Assembly: GCA_031310005.1 (NCBI GenBank)
Contig: CM062388.1
Span: forward strand, 2,480,001 to 2,544,000
DNA: 64,000 nucleotides
Source of the DNA: Dactylellina haptotyla
Taxonomy: Eukaryota > Ascomycota > Orbiliomycetes > Orbiliales > Orbiliaceae
Direction of reading: 5' to 3'
Positions 12,506 to 21,814 of this stretch are shown piece by piece. The position numbers and the translations under genes are program-made. Numbering within the stretch: the stretch's first letter is position 1; each line of letters begins with the position of its first letter. Under the pieces are notes generated by a model. That model had not been told where the DNA came from, did not search any database, and saw nothing but the letters and a program-made list of their open reading frames with translations.

Positions 12506-13804
12506 ATGTCGTCAAGCCTACTCAGATCTACTTCCTCCCGTCGATTGGTCCCCAAAATCTCGTCTTCTCTCAGTCTGATTCGTCACAATTCCCGCCTCAA
12601 GCCCGTGTTAGATCCCCGTCATCTGAGTCCCGGTCAGAAGCTCCACCCCGACCTGCTACCCCTCGTAAACGGTATCATTGCCCCCGGTAAGGCGCCGAAT
12701 ATACCGCTACGAGATATCTGGAGGGTTATATTCACCGCGCCTGGACCTCGCGATCCGGTTTGTACGCTTTTTCTTCGCTTCCGAAACGTACCCTTATTGT
12801 GTGGACATGGGAACCGATGAGTTAACCTGGTATATCTTTGGGATAGCTACGACAAATTTAAAATCCTTCTCCGAATACCACGACGATTTCCGCGCACGAG
12901 ATACGGCCGTTATTTGCGTCGTCCCAGGGAAGGACGAAGCCGTCACACGATGGATCGGTGATATCGCAAAAACAACAGAGTTGATCGATGAGTTCGATGA
13001 CACGGGGAGCGTGAGTTCGAGGGTCCTAGGGTTCCCTGTGCTCTCGGATCCGAACTATGCTGTCCACCAACGATTGGGGTTCATAGGTGATCCGTATGTA
13101 TTTTATGCCTACTTCCCGCCATCATTGCGACATCTGTTGACTAATTGGAACTTAAAAGAGACCCGTCGCCGACATCTGAACCCGTACCCGAGAAGATCAT
13201 TCCATCCCACAATTTACTGTATATAATCTCTCCAGACCATACGGTCCGCCTTACCCAGATCGTACCGTCGACAATAGGGTTCAATGTTCTCGACGTCATT
13301 CGTAGCATCCACGCACTACAGACGGCAGACGACTACGATATCCTCATGCCGGCAGATTGGACGCCGGGAAAAGACGCGGTTATGCCAACAGGTCGAAGAC
13401 GTAGAAAGGAAGCTGTCGCAGCGTTGAAGCGAGACGTACCGTCCGCTGCGGCCCCGCTCGCGGGGAAGGGCGAGCAATCGGGCGTCATCAGAGATAAAGA
13501 CGAAGATGGGTTCGAATACTATGAGGAAGGGCATTATGAAGAGGAAGTCGTCGATAGGATGCCACCGGGCGAGGTGTGGGAGGTCTTACCCTACTTGAGA
13601 TATGTACGGATTGATGATAGAGTCGAGAATTCGGCATCAGTGATCGGATATGAGAAGATGAGGACAGATCTGTTGAAGTCTTTCGAAAGATTCAAGACGG
13701 AAAAAGCGGACAAGAGAGGCTCTGATCTGGAACAGAAAAAAAGGAGACAGAGAGACGATGCCCTTTTGGGGTTGTTGAACGATAACGGGCGGAGGTGGAA
13801 GTAG
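12506..13804 (+). CDS. Peroxiredoxin-fold (AhpC/TSA-like) protein with lost catalytic residues
   Basis: Exons 12506-12761, 12847-13093 and 13159-13804 join to 382 residues. The first 40 residues are rich in Ser/Arg and look like a mitochondrial targeting peptide. Residues about 45-235 follow the 1-Cys (Prx6-type) layout: WRVIFTAPGPRDPVSTTNL in place of the usual active-site loop, then GFPVLSDPNYAV, LLYIISPDHTVRLTQ and the C-terminal ADWTPGKDAVMP. In the PxxxTxxC signature, Pro79 remains but Thr is Asp83 and the peroxidatic Cys is Ser86; the conserved Arg before the FIID-like strand is His185. A charged extension follows (acidic DKDEDGFEYYEE, then basic helices). It is therefore unlikely to be a peroxidase and may be a structural or regulatory relative. 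Intron 1 (12762-12846) interrupts the codon for residue 86. Confidence 0.72.
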
Positions 13805-14157
13805 CAAGCAATATCAACTACTAGATATGCAACGACTTAAAGGAACTCTATGGATATGTTAACCGAGGTGGGAGAGTACGTTATGACCAGAAGAAACATT
13901 CTTCTGTTATACATTGTATATAGATATGTATATATACCCTAGAATACCATCACACTATATACACCACAAACAACAAAGGCGAGACCGTCTGTCGGCTATC
14001 CCGTAGTTTAAGAAGAACTCCAAGGTTTGACAGCCTCTCGGCTACGACTCAACTACTACGCACAAGGGCGAAAATACTTATACATCGATATCGCAGTTGC
14101 CAAATCAGAATCCGAGACCAAGCATTAAGTTCTGCACAATCATACATACGCCTACTC
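13805..14157. other. Convergent intergenic region, nothing seen
   Basis: About 350 AT-rich bases between the stop codons of two converging genes; presumably 3' untranslated sequence of both. Confidence 0.55.
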
Positions 14158-15003
14158 TTAATTATGCAGTAACTTGAAGATACCTTGTCTCGCAAGGCTA
14201 GATGCCGTACTGGTCCCACCAAGTGTGTTTTCTGTTTCGCCGCCACCCGACTTTTGTGCCTCACTCTCAAGATCAGACTCAAGTAGAAAGGTAAACACGC
14301 ATCCTTCATCAGTATCATCGTCATCACTCAGATACATCACAGACAGTTTGACCACATCCGGTGCACCCCAACGTTGTCCCCAACGCCAATCGTGAGCATG
14401 AGTATTCGCCGCTTCTGTAATCTCATCGAAGACCTCCCCAACCGTCGGATTGCTCCCCAACGGCATAGAGATGCAATCGACAGCCTCGGCCTCCCGATCC
14501 GGTATCAGCCACAGATCAGTTGTTTTCTCGCAGAAAAACAGAGAATGGTTGCCCCCATCCGTTTCATGATTATTGATATCATGTGGCCAGATAACCGGGT
14601 CGCGAAAGAAGAAAGCATAATCTTTTAGCATGAGGTATTGCGAGCTGTCCTGCCGCACATGATCCTTTTCTTCTGATTCGGCGGTGCTACTTTCAGCCTT
14701 GGATTCGACAGAAGATAAAGGCACTGGCCGCCGATGGCATGGCTCGTGATCTCCGTCAGCCTCAGTCCGTCTAAGATGTGTGAGTAGAGTGAGAAGCCGG
14801 TGGACCCGCGGGCGCTCGAAATGCCGCTCTGGGAGGTCAAAGTATTTCGAAAGGGTGACTGTGGTATACCGCTTCAGTAGCACCGTAGGGGAAGTGATAA
14901 ATTGTCGCCATGTATGGCATACCCGACTCAAGGTCAGGTGCTGTTCCCAAGCGGCGTTCTCGAGGATGAGGAGTTGGACTTCAAGGGGTAATGACGGGGG
15001 CAT
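14158..15003 (-). CDS. F-box-like protein, paralogue A
   Basis: Single-exon, 281 residues. The N-terminus MPPSLPLEVQLLILENAAW, then LSRVCHTWRQFITSPTVLLKRY, fits an F-box-like helical motif (Leu-Pro-x-Glu-hydrophobic pattern and a later Cys-x-x-Trp). F-box proteins usually link substrates to SCF ubiquitin ligases; that role is inferred here. The frame is open to 15105, but the start at 15003 was chosen because it aligns with MAVLPPELQFHILEFTTW of the paralogue at 18759-19523. Both proteins share TVGEVFDEI / TVGEFFEVI, a VKLS motif, and an acidic C-terminus with the pattern F-x-(L/V)-x3-(D/E). The middle is low-complexity (Ser, Glu). Substrate unknown. Confidence 0.7.
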   Translation of the reverse strand: MPPSLPLEVQLLILENAAWEQHLTLSRVCHTWRQFITSPTVLLKRYTTVTLSKYFDLPERHFERPRVHRLLTLLTHLRRTEADGDHEPCHRRPVPLSSVESKAESSTAESEEKDHVRQDSSQYLMLKDYAFFFRDPVIWPHDINNHETDGGNHSLFFCEKTTDLWLIPDREAEAVDCISMPLGSNPTVGEVFDEITEAANTHAHDWRWGQRWGAPDVVKLSVMYLSDDDDTDEGCVFTFLLESDLESEAQKSGGGETENTLGGTSTASSLARQGIFKLLHN

Positions 15004-16232
15004 ATTGGTTCGATAGGGGGAGACATGGACGTTCGAACCCATGAACACGAGTGCCCGCAAGTCTAGATTCTTGTTAGATAGGTCGCGAATTCCATCCAAT
15101 GTCACATTTAAGTGAATCTGGCGTTATATTGATTGTATGGTTATGGTTCATCAGCTTCATATTCGCGCGACCGGACGTTCTCAGAGAGCACGGTTGCGCG
15201 CTGACACAGAGCAATGCACACTTTGTCACAAAACGGTGAACAAATTATTTCAACCGTGCGCCGCCATGTTGTGTTGTATCGTGCAGGCAGCCGAACCCAG
15301 CTCAGTGGTACGACTTCCATATTCACATATGTATTAACCGCTAAGAAAGCAAAAATGATAGAGGTATCGTAAATAAAATAGACCTCAGCTGGATCGTGCT
15401 AGGCCGGTCCAGCTCGAAGTTCTACCATCAACCTTCCCAAGAATTTTACCTATCCGATATATGAGGTCATGAATGTTTGAGAAATTCGCTAGAAATGCTC
15501 ACCACGAACCGGGCCGGGGTTCAAACCGGCATGAGCTCCCGGCACGGAGTTACCACATCAAAACAATCATGGCATTGTCCGAGCTGCCGTTCCGTACCCC
15601 ATTTACTATTATTATCTCCTCACCACACTCGTCCTTTAATATCAAATGCTGATCCCTCCCTTTCTGCTCAATATTTTCCGTATAAAGAGCCGGGTATTGA
15701 ATATTTAAAATCTACCATTGGATTAGTGCTCGTATTCCAATACACCGATTCTTGGTATAACAGTTATGCTATAACGTGGTGGGATGCCCTTAACTACTCT
15801 CGAATGCGATATTACAAAATATATCGCCGTCTTAATTAGATTTTAGAGCTATAGAGCCCAGCTCGCGACCAGAAGATCAACAACCAGGTAACTTTAGTGC
15901 TTCTATGCAATGAAGCCAAGGCCTCATGATTCAGATAGTCACTTGTGATACAATTTTATAACTACAGTATTATCCATCACATGCTTATATTCTAAACCCT
16001 ATATCCAATCAAATGTAAGGGACAATGGCACTACTATTCCTGGCTATAAGACCCAACTCGGTTACGGCAAAATTCAGTCCGAAGAGCTATGTAGTGTCTC
16101 GCAGGAACATCAATCGCCGGTCTAACGCCCCACTTAGTTATAAGTCCCACTTTTCGGGATTTCGTAGATAAATCGGTAGAGTTTACTTCGCCGATACAAA
16201 CTACCATTATATTAATCTTTAGTTATGAACGC

Positions 16233-16250
16233 TTTTTTTTTTTTTTTTTT
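16233..16250. repeat. Poly-T tract (18 bases)
   Basis: Uninterrupted run of T on the plus strand in intergenic sequence. Confidence 0.9.
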
Positions 16251-17148
16251 CTCGGTGACATTTCAGAAAATTTCCAGCGGTACCTTCTCAATTCAATGCA
16301 TTATGAGATGAAGTATGGGATTATGTTATCTCGCACTGTTTGGTTTCGGAAAGGTAAAATAAGACAATTAAATTCGGTGCCTGATTTTGAGGCGTGATAG
16401 TCGATAGTTCCTTTTCAGTGTATTAGAATAGCGTGCAGCAGATATTGAATGAGTGAATATTAGGTTGTTGGCTTGCCTGGTCACCTAGAGGAAATGCTCA
16501 GTTTATCAAGCAATCTTACCTGATTTCCAAACGACAATAATAGAAATGATTGTCATATTCGATACCATATATAGAAAATATTATAAAACAATTGTTCCGT
16601 GGATGTGATACGGGCCGTCAGGGACCGGAACTTAAGCATTTCCGTATAATATACCTTTGCTATAGGACTCAATGCTTTTACTCTGCTCCCCGTGCAGCTC
16701 TTTTATAAATGCTGTATGATGGCGCAGCGCCATATGTACGCACGAATACTGACCAGGTCCATATTTATGAAACCCACCGTTGATAGTCCAATATATGCCG
16801 ACTGTAGAAAGATTTACGCAGCTATAATGCAATTATTAGACGACCCAAGCGTGCGCCGTGACTTAGGCCAGGGGTGTTTTTCGCCTCCGTGAGTGTCGTT
16901 CTGAATCAGAAAACACCTAAGCGCTCTATTGAGGAAACTTTTGAGAAACATACCGGGATTCGACTATCGTGATATCGTCTAGCTAGATTGAGCATGAGAA
17001 ACGAGCCGCGACCCTGAATATTACCGACCAGCTGGAATATGGCAATCACGAAGTCCACTCATCGCAAAGAATATCGAAAGGCCAAAACATAAAAAATTAT
17101 ATCTCGAGGCTTTGAGAGATCAGTAGCTACTATTTATCGCCAGTTTTC

Positions 17149-17156
17149 TATAAATA
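17149..17156 (+). promoter_or_regulatory. TATA box of the GLEYA gene
   Basis: TATAAATA about 160 bases upstream of the start codon, followed by a C/T-rich and AC-rich leader typical of well-expressed fungal genes. Confidence 0.5.
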
Positions 17157-17313
17157 TTGGTCTTTCCCACCTCCAGATAGTCGATATTCTCTCACCATCA
17201 ACAAGTTCCAGCTTGATACTACTCCCTCAACCAGCTCCTCTACACTTTAGTTTCGCATCATTACCTTTTTAATATAAATATCCATAATTTATACTATTTA
17301 TTCAATAATCAAA

Positions 17314-18355
17314 ATGAGCACCCAAGCCCTCAATAAGCTTATTCTTTTGGCTCTGGCTCTCTATGGCGCTGAGGCATCTGCATTGCCTCAAATGTTAACT
17401 GGTTATGAGTGTGAGTACCCAGTTCCGAGATCATTCTCTTATTCAAAACTCCCCTACGGATAAGCATCGTGACACTATACTAGCCATTGTTTTACAGCCG
17501 CTAACTCAATGTTCATTAGGTATTCCTACAACCGTTACTACCTGTAGTGGTGGCGGCTCTGGCGGTTATTACAATACTACGATTACAAAGACTGAGACCG
17601 ATTATATTACTATTACCGGTGGTGGGGTTATCACCGAGACTATTTATATTACTGAAACCGACTCCTTTACCATCACGAAGCCAGTTACCACAACCGAGCA
17701 GGTTCCTACCACCGTCACCAAAACGGTGACGACTACCAACACCCCCATCCCTCCACCAGCACCCTACCCAGATACTTCCTGCGATAATAAAGGAGTTGAA
17801 GCTGCAATTTATAATTATATCTGGTCGACTACTTCGCCTTCTAATGAAGTCGCAGATCTTAAAACTGTGACTCCATACGCCAATAAAACTTTGAATGAAC
17901 CACTATATATCGCCAGCGACGGTGCTGTCAACACCCACCCACACGGCTTTACCGTCGCAGCAGCGAACAACAACTTTATCATGAACATCCGAGGGTACTT
18001 TTACGCTCCCAAGGCCGGCAGTTACGAGTTTAGAATGATGAGCCCAGATGACTACCTCGGTCTTTGGGTCGGTCCCAAAGCTTACTCCGGCTGGAATAGA
18101 TTCAATGCCGACATGTGGCTTGAGTACGGCACTGCTGCCACCTCTGGCAGCTTCAACATGAACTTGCAGGCCGGACAATATGTTCCTGTTAGAGCCATTC
18201 TCCAGAATGCTGGCGGCCCCGAGAGCTATAAGTTTTATGTTTCGCTCGGCGGCATCGATTACGTCAACATCACCATGGCTTCTAGCTACCTTGTTACCAA
18301 GCCTTGCGATGCCACCAAGGGGGCTGCTTACCCTCTTTTCGGCAAAGAGACCTAG
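17314..18355 (+). CDS. Secreted GLEYA-domain adhesin-like protein
   Basis: Exons 17314-17410 and 17520-18355 join to 310 residues; the intron splits a Cys codon. The ATG at 17314 supplies a signal peptide (MSTQALNKLILLALALYGAEASA). A Thr-rich stalk follows, with repeated TITKTETDYITI / TETIYITETDSFTI units that would be O-glycosylated, then a Pro-rich hinge. Residues about 115-300 form a GLEYA lectin-like beta-sandwich: CDNKGVEAAIYNY, IRGYFYAPKAGSYEF, SPDDYLGLWVGPKAYSGW, AGQYVPVRAILQNAGG and YKFYVSLGG. The DD within SPDDY matches the calcium-coordinating DcisD pair of this family. No C-terminal GPI or membrane segment is seen, so it may be released or held by the wall. Related domains in yeast flocculins bind glycans; the ligand here is unknown. 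Confidence 0.87.
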
Positions 18356-18758
18356 GTCGGCTAACCGTCTACGTCTACGATTAGGTCTTCTATGTCGATG
18401 GCCTCAGAACGACATATCTAAAATATTATAACTTGTATCTGGATTTCTCTTCTATTGCTTAACGCCATATTTTACGCATACTTTGTATTTAAAATATTAC
18501 TATCCACCCCAATGTATCTACTTGTTTTATCTAGAATCCGGTGTTACAATGAATATGGTTGATACTTTGTAGAACGTTACTCCACATACACAGATCCAAA
18601 CACCTTAATTGAACATCACGAGAACAGTTAAAATACAACACGAAACTCCTTAACGGGTCCAACATTATCGCCAGAATTTGCGAAAATATGGTGTTTCGAG
18701 CAGCAGGTCGAGCAGCCCCAGAAGTTGACGCGTCCCCCAACGAATGCGATCTAGCTAA
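18356..18758. other. Convergent intergenic region, nothing seen
   Basis: About 400 AT-rich bases between the stops of the GLEYA gene (plus) and the second F-box-like gene (minus). No feature beyond expected 3' ends. Confidence 0.55.
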
Positions 18759-19523
18759 TTACCTCTCAGGAATCCTCGATTCGGATTCATCCACTCTCAC
18801 TCCAAATACTAGAGAAACCTTTATCCCCAGCCCTTCGCCATTATAATACGCCATGGTAGCGTTAGTCGAGAGTTTGACGTAAGTGTAGGTAGCATCTTCC
18901 GCTTTGCGTAGGTCATCTTGGAGGTCTTCCTCGTTAAGAATCGCCAATATAACTTCAAAAAATTCACCGACAGTTGATTTCCAATGCAATGGCGATGGTC
19001 TTGTAAACCTAACTACATGCCTGGGGCCCACCCCATATATAACAATCGATACTGGGTCGAAGGTAGTTTTTAGTCCTGGCTGTGGTAAATCTACAGCTCT
19101 CTGGGGTTTAGCAGCGGGAGGATCGTATATTCTAAATATGTGATCGTTTAGAAACAATTTCAGCTTGTTGGTCTCGAACGTTCGATTTTCGCGCCAGTCT
19201 ATATCGTTGATGTCGTCGTACACTATGGGGTATTGGAGCCGGTGTGTATTCAGGTTGGTTCTCCAGTGGCGAAAGCGTTTGCTTTTCTCGTCTTGTACAA
19301 AGTAACTTTTATGGTTTAAGGCCTTGTGAATCCCTGCGTAGGGGAACGAAGCTGATGGAGAGCCGGGTCCGGATCGGATATCCGTGTATCTTTTGAGAAG
19401 CTGTGTTTGAGATTGATCTATAAAGTATCGCCAAGACGAGCAGACCTGCCGTATGGTATGTTCCTGGTCCCAGGTCGTGAACTCGAGAATGTGGAATTGG
19501 AGTTCGGGTGGTAGTACAGCCAT
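18759..19523 (-). CDS. F-box-like protein, paralogue B
   Basis: Single-exon, 254 residues. Begins MAVLPPELQFHILEFTTW, followed by IRQVCSSWRYFIDQSQTQLLKRY, closely parallel to the start of the protein at 14158-15003 (same Leu-Pro-x-Glu-x-Gln core, same VC-x2-W and LLKRYT). The two also share the STVGEFFEVI / PTVGEVFDEI segment, YVKLS / VVKLS, and a C-terminal acidic end (VRVDESESR versus LLESDLESE). This one is shorter because it lacks the Ser/Glu-rich insert. An F-box-like adaptor role is inferred, not shown. The pair brackets the GLEYA gene. Confidence 0.68.
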   Translation of the reverse strand: MAVLPPELQFHILEFTTWDQEHTIRQVCSSWRYFIDQSQTQLLKRYTDIRSGPGSPSASFPYAGIHKALNHKSYFVQDEKSKRFRHWRTNLNTHRLQYPIVYDDINDIDWRENRTFETNKLKLFLNDHIFRIYDPPAAKPQRAVDLPQPGLKTTFDPVSIVIYGVGPRHVVRFTRPSPLHWKSTVGEFFEVILAILNEEDLQDDLRKAEDATYTYVKLSTNATMAYYNGEGLGIKVSLVFGVRVDESESRIPER

Positions 19524-20159
19524 GGTGCCAACCGGGTCGACCGCATGGTCTTCAAAGGATCCGCTTGTTCCAGCATTTTAGAGGTCACACAGCTCGTAGG
19601 TACAATACCAAGAGGGGCAATATGTGACTAGGTGAAATACCACAATCTCAACACAATTTGGATACACCAAATCCAAGAATCTCGAAGAACCCTTGATACA
19701 TATGACAAAACTAGAGATTTCATCGTAGATATATATTAAAGGCTGTAGAAAATACTAGGTGTTAGTTGTCTTTTGTTTCTTAGGGAAATTTGTAGAGCTC
19801 GTCAATTATTTTTAGTTGGGTTTATATGCCAATAATGTCGTTGCAGGTAGCTAAGCTATGGGGCAAATGACTCGCAAGCTTCCAGCTAAGAAGCTTCATG
19901 TCTATCATCGACGGCTTCGTATAGACGTAAGATTGACTATAATATCCCGTAGGATACTTTGGTCCCTGTTCCAATCTTTTCTTTTCTTTCTTTTCATCTT
20001 ACAAGAAAGACATTCTCATCAAGTTTCGAATACGCTCATCTCCAAACTTTTGAAACGATATTCCTTTTTCGATAATCACTACAACAGAAGCTGTTTTTCT
20101 GTTTTAATTTCGTTGAGTTTGTGTACCAGATATCGATAATCGATATATCTTCTGCAACG
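19524..20159. other. Divergent intergenic region, nothing specific seen
   Basis: About 640 bases between outward-facing starts. The stretch at about 19970-20010 is pyrimidine-rich (CTTTTC repeats), as often seen just upstream of fungal start sites, and leads into the gene at 20160. Confidence 0.5.
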
Positions 20160-21814
20160 ATGGATAGACTTCACCGGTTCACCTTTCCTTCGAAATCATC
20201 AAAACCACCAAAATCAGACAAATCGACCCCCAAACGCGCCAGCATCAACGCCATGGCTGATGACGGCCCTCCGCTAAGGCCGTTCTTGCTATCCCGTGAA
20301 GGAAGTAGCGAGCTTCCCACTCCTCCGCGCAGCAATCAAAGAGTCCCGAGTGGTATCAGCGCTGACCGCAGAAGCATCCTAAGCACTCGATATCAACCAT
20401 TCGCTCCGCAACGCGGCGACTTTGACGACCTCAAAGTTTCTGTCAAATCCGGCGAGCGTTGCATAAAATGTAATTCGAACATCGTTCTAAACCCCCTTCG
20501 CAAGAAGAACGGCGACATCAACGTCAAAGAGGCCCGACCCGATCAGATCGTTACTGTTCCTCATGGCAAAGACGCCGATGGCAAGCCCGCGATGGTCGAG
20601 ATGGTTTGGAGTTGCCGTATCAATAGGCATATCTTTCCATGGCCCCATCCATTCAAGAAACCGGGCAGTCATGATGGAGAGTTTGGATTCAACAGTCCAC
20701 AGGGACCTAGAATGAGCCGCGCTGGTGTAGAAAGATATGTTAATGCAATCAGAGGATTCATGGCGGAGGGTGACGTCAATAAAGCAATGGAAGCCCTACG
20801 TCTACTCGTCAGTATGAATGAAGGCAGGAAGAAAGAGTCTTTCAGTTGGTTGGAGAAACAGAAAGCAGAGAGAATGGCATCGGTCTTTCAAAAGCCAGAA
20901 TCCAACAAACAAAAAGCGGGTGTTCTTGAAGTCGACTCCCAAGTCCTAACTAAGGACAAGAAGGCGGTCGAAGAGTTCCTTGAGCAGTGTCCAATAATAC
21001 GAACAAGATGTTTTCCGCTCTGGATATCAACGATAGCGAAACCCAGAATGAAAATACCAAAATCCCTCTTGAGTACGGTGGTATCACTCTTGATTCTGCC
21101 GAGAGCTCGCGATCCGCTAGCAGTGCCATGATGCGAGCGACTGAACTTAAGGACGTTGTTGCAGAAACAGACTTAACTATCGAATCTCGCCGTCTTTCTT
21201 ATTTGGCAATGCTTTCTCGCAAGCTTGACGCCAAGGAGAACGTCAAGCCAGAATCAATTATGACTTATGAGAAGGCAAATATTGTCCCTGGAGCCACCGG
21301 ATTGTCTTCGGGGTTCTTGAAGGTTCAATCACCACCATCGGTTAGAAACTCCCCAAAGAGATTCTCTCTCGATAACATTGTCACCAATCCTTCTGATTCG
21401 AACAAGGCGTCTCCTACGACGAAATCTTCTTCTATGGATATCTCTCATTCGGGAATTCATTCGGCTACAGATTTCTCATCAACCTGGGGCCACTGTTCTG
21501 CAGCTGCAGACGAGCTTTCTCATCTCACTGTTTCCATGATATCCAGTGATGGTGATTGCTCAGTCACTGGTGTCGAAAACAAAACCCCTAGTTTTCTTAC
21601 TGACAAGTCCAACTCTGGCAGTATTGACACCGAAGGTACTGGCCACCAGGACTTCATCACCGCTGTCACGGTTGATACAACTAGGGATATGTGTATCGGG
21701 ACCAGCGTCTCTGATGGTGGGCCGGGAGCTGGATGGGGTCGACTCGAGACTAACAAATCCGAGGATGAAGGGGATGGAGATATTCCAGTCCCTATCCTGG
21801 ACTTTGATAATTAG
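20160..21814 (+). CDS. Unrecognised protein with CxxC motif and Ser-rich tail
   Basis: I do not recognise this gene. Residues 1-80 are basic and Pro/Ser-rich (disordered). Residues 95-175 look folded: a CIKC pair (101-104), then WSCRINRHIFPWPHPF with Cys152 and His157, which together could bind one zinc. A helical region follows (RAGVERYVNAIRGFMAEGDVNKAMEALRLL), then a long Ser/Thr-rich tail ending in acidic DGDIPVPILDFDN. The frame changes near 20920-20985. I join exons 20160-20919 and 20985-21814 through a 65-base intron with a CTAAC branch point and CTTGAG acceptor, giving 529 residues, but the GTGTTC donor is weak; a sequencing slip or other intron is possible. The start at 20160 was preferred to an in-frame ATG at 20121 because the latter adds only an odd 13-residue leader. 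Confidence 0.62.

Larger units (their letters stand above)
15004..17313. other. Divergent intergenic region (2.3 kb) with a poly-T tract
   Basis: Lies between the starts of an F-box-like gene (minus) and the GLEYA gene (plus). It is AT-rich with an 18-T run at 16233-16250. An open frame at 15477-15839 has no recognisable domain and unlike composition, so I do not call it. No tRNA could be folded. Confidence 0.55.

Noticed and set aside
15004-15105. 34-residue N-terminal extension of F-box paralogue A
   Set aside because: Not present in the paralogue, which begins exactly at the F-box-like core.
15500-15560. tRNA-like T-arm (GGTTCAAACC) near 15528
   Set aside because: The stem-loop has an eight-base loop and no matching acceptor, D or anticodon arms could be found.
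15477-15839. 120-codon plus-strand frame
   Set aside because: No domain, odd composition and it spans the apparent intergenic region; nothing supports translation.
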